Below are positions 17,269 to 26,277 of a DNA stretch of 46,645 bases, piece after piece. The notes beneath the pieces were generated by a model, which saw only the letters and a program-made list of their open reading frames with translations, made no database searches and had not been told where the DNA came from. The stretch is from the NCBI GenBank assembly GCA_027489965.1, contig JAIXZA010000075.1, positions 1 through 46,645 on the forward strand, given 5' to 3'. Each line of letters starts with the position of its first letter. Position 1 is the first letter of the stretch. The position numbers were made by a program, and so were the translations under genes. This DNA is from Verrucomicrobiaceae bacterium (GTDB lineage Bacteria; Verrucomicrobiota; Verrucomicrobiia; Verrucomicrobiales; Verrucomicrobiaceae).

Positions 17269-18912
17269 ATGCTTTTGTCTGCTTGGTTTCTGCGTCTGTT
17301 CCTTTTGTCCTGCTTAATCGTGGGCATGCTGCGCTTTCATCATCAGAGGTCTGAGCGCCAGATGCGGATTGAACTGGCACGCCAAGAAGGTCGTCTGCTC
17401 ATGGGCAATGGAGCGGAGCCGGCGACGTTGGATCCGCATCTAGCAACCGGGGTGCCTGAGCACCATATTTTTGATGCTCTCTTTGAGGGGCTGGTGGCTA
17501 CCACGGTGGAAAACCCAGATGCCAATGGACCCGGTGTGGCCTCGCATTGGGACTCGACTGACTTTACCACTTGGACTTTTCACATTCGCACTGAGGCCAA
17601 GTGGAGTGATGGTGTGAAACTGAGCGCGCATGATTTTGTTTATGCGTTTCAGCGGATCTTGTCACCACAGTTGGGTGCTGAGTATGCTGAGATGTTGTAT
17701 CCGATGGTGAATGCTCGGGAGTTTAATGAAGGCAAGCTGGACGACTTTTCGGCCGTGGGCGTGAAAGCACTGGATGCCAATACTTTGCGGATCAGCTTAA
17801 ATGGTCCAGCCCCTTATCTTCCCTCCATGCTAAAGCATTATGCTTGGTATCCAGTGCCGCGCCATGTGATCGAGCGATTTGGCAAAATGACAGATCGGGA
17901 TACGCCTTGGACGCGAGTGGGGAACTTGGTTGGCAATGGTTCCTTTAAACTGAAGGAATGGAGGTACACCCACTCGATCACGGTGGATCGTAATCCTTTT
18001 TACTGGGACGCAGCAACAGTGAAACTCAAAGAACTGATGTTTGTGCCGATCTCTAGCGATGCAACGGAGGAGCGCGCGTTCCGTGACGGACAGATCCACA
18101 TGACCGAGACGATCCCGCTGTCCCAGATTCCCATGTATCGGGAAAAGTACCCTGAATTCTACCAAGAGAACGCTTTGCTGAGTACCTATTTTTATCGCTT
18201 CAACACGACCAAGCCGCCGATGAATAATCCATTGGTTCGGCAAGCACTGGCGTTGGCGGTAGATCGTGCTGGTTTGATTCGCAATATCCTGCGCGCTGGC
18301 CAGAAGCCCACCACGGGATTCACACCGCCTGGGGCAGGGGAAGGCTATGAGGCGCCTGACATCCTTCGTTTTGATCCTGAGAAAGCCAGACGTCTGCTGG
18401 CTGAAGCAGGTTATCCAGGGGGCAAGGGCTTCCCCAAATGTGAGATCCTGATCAATACCAGTGAATCTCACCGTACGATTGCTGAAGCCATTCAGGAGAT
18501 GTGGAAAAAGTATCTGCAAGTGGAAGTCGGCGTGCTCAATCAGGACTGGGGTGTCTATTTGGATTCACAAAGGCAGCTCAACTATCAAATAGCCCGCGCT
18601 GGCTGGGTGGGTGATTACCTAGATCCTTACACTTTTCTGAGTCTCTGGCAGTCAGGTGACGGGAATAACCAAACGGGCTGGAGCAGCCCCAGTTATGATG
18701 GTTTTTTACAGGCCTCCCTGCGTGAAGGCGATTTGAAAAAGCGACTGGCCCTTTTAACTCAAGCGGAAACGATTTTGCTCCAAGAGTTGCCTATTCTCCC
18801 CGTGTATTGGTACGTCCGCCCGATTCTTGTGCGTCCTGAGGTTCAGGGGTTAAAGTCGTCATTACTGGAGCATCGCTGCTACAAAGCGATCTATTTTAAG
18901 GCGAACAACTGA
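17269..18912 (+). CDS. Peptide/oligopeptide-binding protein (OppA-like, SBP family 5), orphan
   Basis: The 547-residue protein belongs to the extracellular solute-binding family 5. Typical segments include EPATLDPHLATG at the start of the mature domain, WSDGVKLSAHDFVYAFQRILSP, and GNGSFKLKEW. The N-terminal hydrophobic stretch (about 4-21) is followed by Arg-rich sequence, and the LLSC at 12-15 is only a poor lipobox, so a membrane-anchored form is as likely as a lipoprotein. OppA-type proteins bind oligopeptides in the periplasm for an ABC importer. No permease or ATPase genes lie beside it here. It converges with the TolC-like gene. Confidence 0.85.
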   Translation: MLLSAWFLRLFLLSCLIVGMLRFHHQRSERQMRIELARQEGRLLMGNGAEPATLDPHLATGVPEHHIFDALFEGLVATTVENPDANGPGVASHWDSTDFTTWTFHIRTEAKWSDGVKLSAHDFVYAFQRILSPQLGAEYAEMLYPMVNAREFNEGKLDDFSAVGVKALDANTLRISLNGPAPYLPSMLKHYAWYPVPRHVIERFGKMTDRDTPWTRVGNLVGNGSFKLKEWRYTHSITVDRNPFYWDAATVKLKELMFVPISSDATEERAFRDGQIHMTETIPLSQIPMYREKYPEFYQENALLSTYFYRFNTTKPPMNNPLVRQALALAVDRAGLIRNILRAGQKPTTGFTPPGAGEGYEAPDILRFDPEKARRLLAEAGYPGGKGFPKCEILINTSESHRTIAEAIQEMWKKYLQVEVGVLNQDWGVYLDSQRQLNYQIARAGWVGDYLDPYTFLSLWQSGDGNNQTGWSSPSYDGFLQASLREGDLKKRLALLTQAETILLQELPILPVYWYVRPILVRPEVQGLKSSLLEHRCYKAIYFKANN

Positions 18913-18920
18913 GATTAGGC

Positions 18921-20375
18921 TTAATTCGACGTAGGCTTCTGCTTGAGTAAGCTTTTCCAGTTCACGAGCTTCATTGCCGTGGCGGCTTCATAGTCGGCTT
19001 GTGCGCGGAAGTATTCGGCCTGGGCATCGACCTCAAGGAGCCGACCATCAAAGGTGGCTTGTTCTCGTATTTGCAGGGCTAGAAGGTCCGTGGCACCTTG
19101 TTCAAGACGTTTGGCTTCTGCTTGCTCAAGTTGCACAGCGAGCTCGACATTGCGCGCTGTTTGTCCGATTTGCTCATGCGCAGCTTTTGTCGCTGACCAA
19201 GCATCGCGGATCTCAGCGACGATGCGTTCGCGGGCAAATTTGGCGTCGTTATTGAGGCGTTCTAGTTCGGCGTCGATAGTCTGCAGTCGGCCTTTGGCTT
19301 CGTTTCTTTGCAGTGGCACACGGAATTCTATGCCAACCGCGGATTCGGTTTGTTTGCGGTCTTTGTAAGGGCCTGAACCAAGATTCTCGCTGACACTGGC
19401 AGTGAGGTCGAGATTCGGCATGAGATTGTTTTTTGCTAGCTGACGATCAATCCCAAACTTCTCCTGGACGAGTCGAATGCGGAGTAACTCTGGGCGCAAG
19501 GTGAAGGCGGCCATGGTGGCTGGGCCGACTGTACTTTCGATCGGAATCGACGCTTTCGGGAACTTAGCTGGAAGATGATGACGGGTGATCACGACGGGGT
19601 CGTCGTTGGCATCTCGATAAAAGAGGGAGAGTTCGATGGATGCGGCCTCGAACCGACGGCGAGCCTGCACGGCTGTGAGTTGCCGACTAATTACGAGACG
19701 CTCATTGTCCACTTTGACGATGGGAGCGAGCTGGCCTTTTTGAGCTAACTCAGCAATGGAGGATTCGCGATCTTTGGCGATGCGGACGAGATTTTCAGTC
19801 ACATCAAGGCGAAGCCCCATGGCGACCCAATTGTAGTAGGAGCGCATGGCGGTGCGGACGATGTCCAAATGCTGCCTCTGGATGAAAGGATCGGCAATTT
19901 CTTGATCGAGTCTGGCTTTCCATAGCGAGGCACGACGTGAATCAATGGTGCTGTCACGCAAAAGATTGAGCCGTATGCCAGCACGTAGCTCGCCATCCAA
20001 GAGTGTGCGGCTTTTATCATAATCAGCCAATGAGCCACTGCTGATTTTGTAGCCAGCAAAGACATTGCCGCCCCAGAAAGGCAGGGGCTGATCAAAGACG
20101 AAGTCGCTGCTGCTGCCGTCGTAGTAGCCTGTGGGATTGAACGAACCACTGGCTCTGAAATTAAGGTCAAAGGCACCACTTGCCTGCTTGAGACGACCTG
20201 CGGCGATGTCGCGCTCGATCAGAGCGATGAGATAGGGTGGGTATTGACTGGTGACTGAATTCAAAACGGCCTCCAAGGAGATCGTTTCAGCCTGCACTGA
20301 AGTCAGACAGAGAAGAGACGCGCAGAGAGTGGCTTTGAGTGCCTTGGTTCTGATGAGAAGAGGGAGCGCAGGCAT
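18921..20375 (-). CDS. TolC-family outer membrane efflux protein
   Basis: From ATG 20375 the protein has 484 residues, and a signal peptide (KALKATLCASLLCLTSVQA) precedes the TolC-like alpha-helical barrel. Typical features are the RLNLLRDSTIDSRRASLWKARLD stretch and the repeated coiled-coil regions rich in Glu, Ala, Gln and Arg in both halves. A good ribosome-binding site (GGAAAAGAAG) overlaps the end of the upstream HlyD-like gene, whose stop is only 2 bp away, so the two are co-translated. As the third gene of an ABC-HlyD-TolC operon it is the outer-membrane exit duct of a type I secretion or efflux system. Confidence 0.85.
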   Translation of the reverse strand: MPALPLLIRTKALKATLCASLLCLTSVQAETISLEAVLNSVTSQYPPYLIALIERDIAAGRLKQASGAFDLNFRASGSFNPTGYYDGSSSDFVFDQPLPFWGGNVFAGYKISSGSLADYDKSRTLLDGELRAGIRLNLLRDSTIDSRRASLWKARLDQEIADPFIQRQHLDIVRTAMRSYYNWVAMGLRLDVTENLVRIAKDRESSIAELAQKGQLAPIVKVDNERLVISRQLTAVQARRRFEAASIELSLFYRDANDDPVVITRHHLPAKFPKASIPIESTVGPATMAAFTLRPELLRIRLVQEKFGIDRQLAKNNLMPNLDLTASVSENLGSGPYKDRKQTESAVGIEFRVPLQRNEAKGRLQTIDAELERLNNDAKFARERIVAEIRDAWSATKAAHEQIGQTARNVELAVQLEQAEAKRLEQGATDLLALQIREQATFDGRLLEVDAQAEYFRAQADYEAATAMKLVNWKSLLKQKPTSN

Positions 20376-20377
20376 GA

Positions 20378-21673
20378 TCACTTCTTTTCCTTCCCAGGTT
20401 CTTGATCGGCAACCACAGGTGGGAAGCCGTTCATCTGACGCCAGATCTCTTTCCAAAGAGGAACTTGTTGTAGCAATACCCAGCCATTGGCGCGCACACC
20501 TTGGCGCAACCATCGGTTGCCTGGCCAGAGGATCTCGTGTTTTTCTCCGCCCTGAAGAGAGATGTCTGGTTTTGGAGCTACAACGATGCGGAAGCGTCCT
20601 TTACCGTCGTCGGCTGCATCGACAAAAACAACTTCCCCACCAAAGGTGCCCACGGCGACACTAGGCCAACCGACAAATTGAATCGCAGGCCAGCCTTCGA
20701 ACTGAAGACGCACTTCACTGCCTGGCGTGATGCTGCCATCAGCTTCGGTGTGACGAGGGCTGATGAGTGGCATGTCATTGCCATCCAACAGCATTTCCAC
20801 AAACCGGCTGGCCGTCTCGGGAATGACAACGCAAATGGGAGAACCTGGTCGCAAGTAGGTGCCATCGGTGGCTTGAACAGAGAGCACAATGCCATCGCGT
20901 GGAGATTCCACGACTTGTCGCTGATTCTGGCTGATCTGGATGTCAAGACTGGTGATATCTCGGCCGGCTGATTGCAGCTCGGCTTGAGCTGTGCCTCTTT
21001 GGGCACGGATGCCGGAGATGGTGGCATCAAAGTCATTTTCCGTGCGCTTTAGGTTGGCTTCAGCACCTGCCAGATTGGCTTCAGAGCTTTCACGGATCTG
21101 CTTGGCTAATTCGTAATCGCGTTGAGAGACAAGACCTGGAGCCTTGAGTTCTCGAGTGCGGTTGTAGTTAAGCACTGCGGTTTCAGCGGTGATTTTGTCA
21201 GCGGCGACTCGTTGCTGAGCGGCATCAATGGCCTGACCTTTGGATTGTTCCAGTTGCTTTACCTGAAGCTCTAAATCATCCACTCGTTGGGCCGCCGCGG
21301 CACGTCTGGCGATGAGAGCATCATGTTGGCTACGCAGATTCATGAGGAGGTTCGGATCATTATCTTGAATCTCGACGATGACATCACCCTTATGGACCTT
21401 TTGACCTTCGACGACGTGAAGTTTTTTCACCTGTCCGGCGACGGGAGCTTCGACGTTGATTCGTCTTTCTAGTGGGTCAAAAGCGATGACCTTGCCAGCT
21501 CCACTGACGGATTGCTGCCAAGGTAAAAACCAGACGGCTAAAACGAAAAGGACAAATAACACCGAAAGAATCCGTGCTAGAAGCCTAGGCCAGCGGCATG
21601 ATCCAGCGCGTGTGATTGCTGGTAGATGACCACGCAGGTCAAAGGACGATTTGGGATGGGCAGCGTGATTCAT
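20378..21673 (-). CDS. HlyD-family membrane fusion protein
   Basis: The 431-residue protein has a single N-terminal transmembrane helix (about 32-51), then a biotinyl-lipoyl half-motif (VEAPVAGQVKKLHVVEGQKVHKGDVI), a long coiled coil of about 130 residues (two antiparallel helices rich in A, Q, E and R), the second lipoyl half (SPRDGIVLSVQATDGTYLRPGSPICVV) and a C-terminal beta domain. This architecture defines HlyD/EmrA-type adaptors that join an inner-membrane pump to TolC. Its ATG overlaps the stop of the ABC gene (ATGA, 21670-21673) and its stop is 2 bp from the TolC start. It probably forms the periplasmic bridge for the neighbouring ABC protein. Confidence 0.9.
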   Translation of the reverse strand: MNHAAHPKSSFDLRGHLPAITRAGSCRWPRLLARILSVLFVLFVLAVWFLPWQQSVSGAGKVIAFDPLERRINVEAPVAGQVKKLHVVEGQKVHKGDVIVEIQDNDPNLLMNLRSQHDALIARRAAAAQRVDDLELQVKQLEQSKGQAIDAAQQRVAADKITAETAVLNYNRTRELKAPGLVSQRDYELAKQIRESSEANLAGAEANLKRTENDFDATISGIRAQRGTAQAELQSAGRDITSLDIQISQNQRQVVESPRDGIVLSVQATDGTYLRPGSPICVVIPETASRFVEMLLDGNDMPLISPRHTEADGSITPGSEVRLQFEGWPAIQFVGWPSVAVGTFGGEVVFVDAADDGKGRFRIVVAPKPDISLQGGEKHEILWPGNRWLRQGVRANGWVLLQQVPLWKEIWRQMNGFPPVVADQEPGKEKK

Positions 21674-23889
21674 TTGGCAGAAGAGTGGCAGACTGGGTCG
21701 TCGAGATCCACACTGCGGTCGCAGCGGCTGGCGACGAGTGGATCACGAGTAGCGATGATGACCGTCCATGGAAGATCCCGTGAGAGCAACATGGCTGTGA
21801 GTGTGTCCATGCTGGCTTTATCCATGCCATCAAAGACGTCGTCCAGGAGCAACAGACGAGGTTTTAATACCAGGGCGCGAGCCAAGAGAAGGCGTGTTCG
21901 CTGACGACTAGATAAGGGTAGGCCACCAGTAACTAGCGGTGTATGCATGCCGAGAGGTAGAGCCATGACATCGTCTAGAAGACCCACCGATTGGAGGGCA
22001 CGATGAACTTCATCGAGTCCAACACCCGGTCTGCCGAGGCGGATGTTTTCGGCGATGGAGCCATTGACGATGTCTTGCGTGCGGATCAGCATCACACTGG
22101 ATCGAAGCTCTTCTAAATACCAAGATCTGAGATCAAAGCCGTCTAAACAGATGTGACCTGAAGTTGGGTGCCTGAGGCCAAGAAGCAGGTCAAGCATGGT
22201 GCTACAGCCGCTGCCTTGAGATCCCATGAGGGCCACTCGTCCACCGGCTGAAATTTCAAAACTGACATTGGTAAAGATTTCGCGTCCATCCTGATAGCTG
22301 AAGCCGACACTTTGCACACTGACAGCTGCGCCTTCTCCTGCGGGGCGCGGTAGATCACCATCTTCGCTTTCGATTTCCAAATCAATGAGGTGTCCTAGTT
22401 TATCGACAGCAGCCATGGCATCATACCAGCCTTCGAACTGTTTTCCGAGTTTAGAGATCGAAGCAACAATGGCGCTTACGATGAGTTCACTGGCGACCAA
22501 TTGTCCAAGGGTCAGTTGCTGGCTTAGTACCAGCCAACCTCCAACAATCAGCAGAGCCGAACTGGCAAGTACTTCAAGGAAGAGAAGACCACTGATCTGG
22601 CGCATGAGCACCTTAAAGTGTCCACTGCGTGCTGTTAAATAAGCGCGGGCCAGTTGATCGGCTCTCTCAGTGGCTAAAGAATAGCCGCCAGGGCCTTTGA
22701 AGAGCCGTGGGTAGCGGGCCAGTTCTTCGAGCCAATTGACGACGTCGTACTTACTGATGGATTCTTCAATGCTGGTGCGAACAGCACCACGTCCAAGGCC
22801 AAACACAATGAGAATGATGGCCACCAAAATCAGGAATGTAAAGGCCAGTAGGGCAGGGTGGTAGAAGCCTAAGACGATCAGACCGATCAGCCCACCAAGC
22901 ACGATGTTGATACCGTTAAGCAGGAGTAGTGAGGTGCTTTTCTGGACGGTGACGACATCTAGAAAGCGGTTGACCATTTCTGGGGCGTGAACACCATCGA
23001 GTGAGTCTGCTTTGACTCGCGGCAGCCGATAAGCCAAGTCGGCAGTCATTCGGACAAAAATGCGTCTTTGAATGACTTCAGCGACATAAAATTGGAGCCC
23101 GCGAATGATGGCAGACAGCATCAAGCAGGCAAACAATGCTAATGCAATGAAGGCAAGGGCTTGCTGGAAAGGCGCTGATTGGCTGCCAAAGGCTAAGTTA
23201 CTGACCAAGGCATTCACGGCCAGAGGGAGAGCGAGATAGAGCAAACCCGTGATGACACTAAAGACGACAATGGTCCACACGTCCCGCATCTCAGGCTGAA
23301 GCAGGCCAAAGAATCTTTTCATTGAAGGTATGTCGGCATGGTGGCCGCCGTCTGCTTCATGATCGATGTGGAAGGTCGGAAGTAGAGCTGATTCTTGGTC
23401 TATTGCCTTGCCCCGCAGGCCTTCTGCGGGTCTTTCGGCAGTGACGGTGCCGATGTCTAAAACTTCAGAAACACTCTTTAATCCAAGCCTTCGAGCCAGC
23501 TCTTTACGGCCCACATATTCAGATTCTAATGGATGATCTGGGCAAGTAATTCGGACGCGGAAAAAGCCGTGTTTGCGCAGCAATAGCCAGCGTTGAGCTT
23601 CAGGCTGCCAAACAATCAGAGGCTGTTCATCTCGGGCTTTCCAGATCGCATCAGCCAATGGCTCGCGATATGGATCAATGCGAATACCGACAATCTCAGC
23701 TGCTTTAATAAGCCTTTCGAGTGGTTCACCTTCATCCCGCGAAGCTTGCGCCACAGCGTGTTTGATTCGTGAACTATCGTTAGTAGAGTTAAGCACCTGA
23801 GATAAAAAGCCCAAGGTTTCCACATCATGTGTGGAAGACGAGTTCGGGACAGGTGGTTGTGGGGAGGGGGAGTCTGCGGTGGCAGGCAT
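21670..23889 (-). CDS. Type I secretion ABC transporter (CLD-TMD-NBD) with degenerate ATPase motifs
   Basis: The protein has about 739 residues from ATG 23889 (GTG 23907 adds 6; numbering below uses GTG). Residues ~1-180 resemble a C39-like domain without the catalytic Cys, as in HlyB-type exporters. A six-helix exporter domain (~195-480) and a C-terminal nucleotide-binding domain follow. The NBD is unusual. Walker A reads GSQGSGCST, with Cys (TGT 22204-22206, residue 568) in place of the essential Lys; Walker B reads LLLLDDVFD, with Asp where the catalytic Glu is expected; the signature is LSSRQ, not LSGGQ; and the H-loop His is Thr (VIIATRD). ATP hydrolysis by this subunit is therefore doubtful, or it pairs with another NBD. 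The transported cargo is not visible nearby. It heads the ABC-HlyD-TolC operon with overlapping ATGA junctions. Confidence 0.85.
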   Translation of the reverse strand: MPATADSPSPQPPVPNSSSTHDVETLGFLSQVLNSTNDSSRIKHAVAQASRDEGEPLERLIKAAEIVGIRIDPYREPLADAIWKARDEQPLIVWQPEAQRWLLLRKHGFFRVRITCPDHPLESEYVGRKELARRLGLKSVSEVLDIGTVTAERPAEGLRGKAIDQESALLPTFHIDHEADGGHHADIPSMKRFFGLLQPEMRDVWTIVVFSVITGLLYLALPLAVNALVSNLAFGSQSAPFQQALAFIALALFACLMLSAIIRGLQFYVAEVIQRRIFVRMTADLAYRLPRVKADSLDGVHAPEMVNRFLDVVTVQKSTSLLLLNGINIVLGGLIGLIVLGFYHPALLAFTFLILVAIILIVFGLGRGAVRTSIEESISKYDVVNWLEELARYPRLFKGPGGYSLATERADQLARAYLTARSGHFKVLMRQISGLLFLEVLASSALLIVGGWLVLSQQLTLGQLVASELIVSAIVASISKLGKQFEGWYDAMAAVDKLGHLIDLEIESEDGDLPRPAGEGAAVSVQSVGFSYQDGREIFTNVSFEISAGGRVALMGSQGSGCSTMLDLLLGLRHPTSGHICLDGFDLRSWYLEELRSSVMLIRTQDIVNGSIAENIRLGRPGVGLDEVHRALQSVGLLDDVMALPLGMHTPLVTGGLPLSSRQRTRLLLARALVLKPRLLLLDDVFDGMDKASMDTLTAMLLSRDLPWTVIIATRDPLVASRCDRSVDLDDPVCHSSAK

Positions 23890-24028
23890 TCGGTGACATA
23901 TACGCACAGAATGGATTTTGGATTGCTGAAAATTAAAAAAAACGTCAGGGTGCTGTCTGGTTCGTCACTTGACATCTCTGATGGCCTGCCTCCAAAGTCA
24001 GGTCTCCCACCATCCCTTCTCAATCACC

Positions 24029-24658
24029 ATGATTTCACTGCAAAAGTTTTTTGGCAAAACAGACGTTTTTTATGATTTGCTGGAGGCTAGTGCAGTAGAA
24101 GCGCAAAATAGTGTTTCGGCCCTGAAAACTTTAGTCGCTCAGAGTGCAGATGCCCGCAGTTTGGAGGCATTGATTTTGTCACGTCGGAAAGATAAGCAAA
24201 TCACTGAAAAGATTGATGAAGCGCTGTGCCGCACCTTTGTGAGTGATTTGGAACGCGAAGATGTCGAAGCTCTAGCCAACGCTATCTACAAGATTCCAAA
24301 GACCGTCGAAAAGATCGCTGAGCGTATCGTGATCGCCCCAGATCGAGTAAAAGGAGTCGATTTCACCAAGCATCTCAAGATGATGCAGGACTCCACGGAT
24401 ACCGTTGTGAATATTGTTCAGGAGTTACGTAAAAATCTAGATCTTGAACGCGTGAAGGACCTGAACGCCAAGTTGCAATTCATCGAAGGTGAAGCGGATA
24501 AATTGGTTCTCGAGATGTTAGCCGATTTGTATTCGGGCAAATATGAAGCCGTTTCTGTCATCTACCTGAAGGATCTCTACGATCTGATGGAAAAGGTCTA
24601 TGACCGCTGTCGGGATGCCGGCAATGTTGTCTCTCACATCGTTCTCAAATATTCCTGA
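24029..24658 (+). CDS. DUF47 (PhoU-like) phosphate transport regulator
   Basis: From ATG 24029 the product has 209 residues and is almost wholly alpha-helical and charged. It begins FFGKTDVFYDLLEASAVEAQNSV, and the central SDLEREDVEALANAIYKIPKTVEKIAERI matches the conserved DUF47 core, which is related to PhoU. The gene ends 10 bp before the PiT permease gene, and the DUF47-pit pair is a recurrent bacterial gene couple. DUF47 proteins probably gate or stabilise the PiT transporter; direct evidence is limited. It is divergent from the ABC secretion operon, so the two share the ~140-bp gap upstream. Confidence 0.85.
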   Translation: MISLQKFFGKTDVFYDLLEASAVEAQNSVSALKTLVAQSADARSLEALILSRRKDKQITEKIDEALCRTFVSDLEREDVEALANAIYKIPKTVEKIAERIVIAPDRVKGVDFTKHLKMMQDSTDTVVNIVQELRKNLDLERVKDLNAKLQFIEGEADKLVLEMLADLYSGKYEAVSVIYLKDLYDLMEKVYDRCRDAGNVVSHIVLKYS

Positions 24659-24667
24659 TTTCCGAGC

Positions 24668-25780
24668 ATGACTTCTGCCTTGCTCCTTCTCTTTGTAGTG
24701 CTGCTAGTGGTGCTAGCCTTTGAATACATCAATGGCTTTCACGATACGGCTAACGCTATTGCTACCGTTGTTTCTACCAAGGTGCTGACGCCCCGTCAGG
24801 CATTGCTGTTAGCTTCCAGCACGAACTTGATTGGGGCCTTCTTCGGTCAGGCGGTGGCCAAAACTATGCACAGTGGTCTGATAGATGATAAAGTCGTGGC
24901 CGTCACAACGCTCACCATTTTATGCGCCATGCTCGGCGGCATTATTTGGAATCTGATTACTTGGTGGTTTGGAATGCCCTCTAGCTCCAGTCATGCACTG
25001 ATTGGTGGTCTGATCGGTTCCGCAATGGCTTCTGCTCCAGGCTCATGGAACTGGCAGGTTCTGATTTGGTCCCGAATGAAGATGGATTCCAAGACTGGCC
25101 TACCCACAGGTGATATGGAAGGTATCTTTCATAAGGTCGTTATTCCGATGATTTCCTCACCTATTCTTGGGTTCTCCATCGGATTTATCGTCATGGGCAT
25201 CTTATTCTTTTTAATCCGCAATTGGCGTCCAAATTCGGTGAATTCAATTTTTGGCAAGCTACAGATCGTTAGTGCTGGCTACATGGGCTTTGGCCATGGT
25301 TTAGCGGATGCTCAGAAGACCATGGGGATCATCATGCTGACACTTTTTGCCTCGACGAAAGCTGGAGAATTAGATCATCTTCCTTCTTGGCTGCACTTCC
25401 TTCGGATAACTGATAAGAGTGCCAATATTCCCCTTTGGATTATGATGACCTGTGCTCTAACCATGGCCGCAGGCACCTACGCGGGTGGGTGGCGCATCAT
25501 TAAAACGCTGGGGCATAAGATGGTGAAGATGAAACCCGTCCACGGCTTTGCTGCGGAGACGACTGCAGCTACCATCCTGGCTGTCACTGGATCTTTAGGC
25601 ATGCCTGTCAGCACCACTCATACCATCACAACCAGCATCATGGGCGTGGGCGCTGCCCGTCGCTGGAATGCTATCGAATGGAGCTTGGTCGAGCGCATTG
25701 TCTGGGCCTGGGTTATGACCATCCCTGTCACTGCAACACTGGCTTATGTGATTTACAAGTTCTTGGCCATGTTTGCTTGA
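24668..25780 (+). CDS. pit: PiT-family inorganic phosphate transporter
   Basis: The 370-residue membrane protein has the duplicated PiT signature: GFHDTANAIATVVSTKVLTPRQA near the N-terminus and GFGHGLADAQKTMGIIMLTL in the middle, followed by GMPVSTTHTITTSIMGVGAARRWNA near the end. These are hallmarks of cation- or metal-phosphate symporters of the PitA/Pho-4 family. It imports inorganic phosphate, probably as a neutral metal-phosphate complex using the proton gradient. Its length is shorter than E. coli PitA (499 residues), but typical for DUF47-linked members. It is co-transcribed with the DUF47 gene, 9 bp away. Confidence 0.92.
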   Translation: MTSALLLLFVVLLVVLAFEYINGFHDTANAIATVVSTKVLTPRQALLLASSTNLIGAFFGQAVAKTMHSGLIDDKVVAVTTLTILCAMLGGIIWNLITWWFGMPSSSSHALIGGLIGSAMASAPGSWNWQVLIWSRMKMDSKTGLPTGDMEGIFHKVVIPMISSPILGFSIGFIVMGILFFLIRNWRPNSVNSIFGKLQIVSAGYMGFGHGLADAQKTMGIIMLTLFASTKAGELDHLPSWLHFLRITDKSANIPLWIMMTCALTMAAGTYAGGWRIIKTLGHKMVKMKPVHGFAAETTAATILAVTGSLGMPVSTTHTITTSIMGVGAARRWNAIEWSLVERIVWAWVMTIPVTATLAYVIYKFLAMFA

Positions 25781-26277
25781 GCCTTGGTTCGAGTGAATTG
25801 ACTCGGAGATGTTGGCATTGTCATCCAACAACAAACCAAACACCATCATACTTCTTTTCAAGCCGGAGGCTTGGGATCGATATTGGCCGCTGGCTCCAAC
25901 CCAGAACACTCACTTTCCACAGGCTGCCCTCTTTGGTTGTCTTCGGCAATTTGACTGCAAGAAACATCAAACCTTGGAGGACACGGACATGAGCCTGATG
26001 AAGCGCAGGAAAGAGCAGTTAGGTGAAATTCGATCCCGACCCATTGCCTGCGCTTGATCATCCGAGCTACATCCAAAACCGCTCATTCAAAATCTATTCG
26101 CCGTTTGCCTCTCTGCCACCTGCGGCTAAATCAAGGGATCAGCAGACAAACACAGTTGCGTTGGATTTTCAATGCTTATGCCCAGGGTAATCAAACCCAG
26201 GCAATCCAAAATAGACCGAAAGTCGAGCCTGGATTTGACTTCTGACAGTGTGGTTTTTGAAGTGCAGGCTTCTGAAA
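25781..26277. other. 497-bp region without a supported gene
   Basis: No gene, RNA, terminator or mobile element can be supported here. Several short frames exist. One, from GTG 26023 to TAA 26188, would give a 55-residue protein that includes DHPSYIQNRSFKIYSPFA, but it has no clear ribosome-binding site and no recognised family. The region is flanked by the pit 3' end and the proline-rich protein's 3' end, so no promoter is needed here; it may hold decayed coding sequence. Confidence 0.5.

Noticed and set aside
25809..26057. 82-codon plus-strand frame after pit
   Set aside because: No ribosome-binding site or recognisable domain, and it overlaps other equally long frames on both strands.
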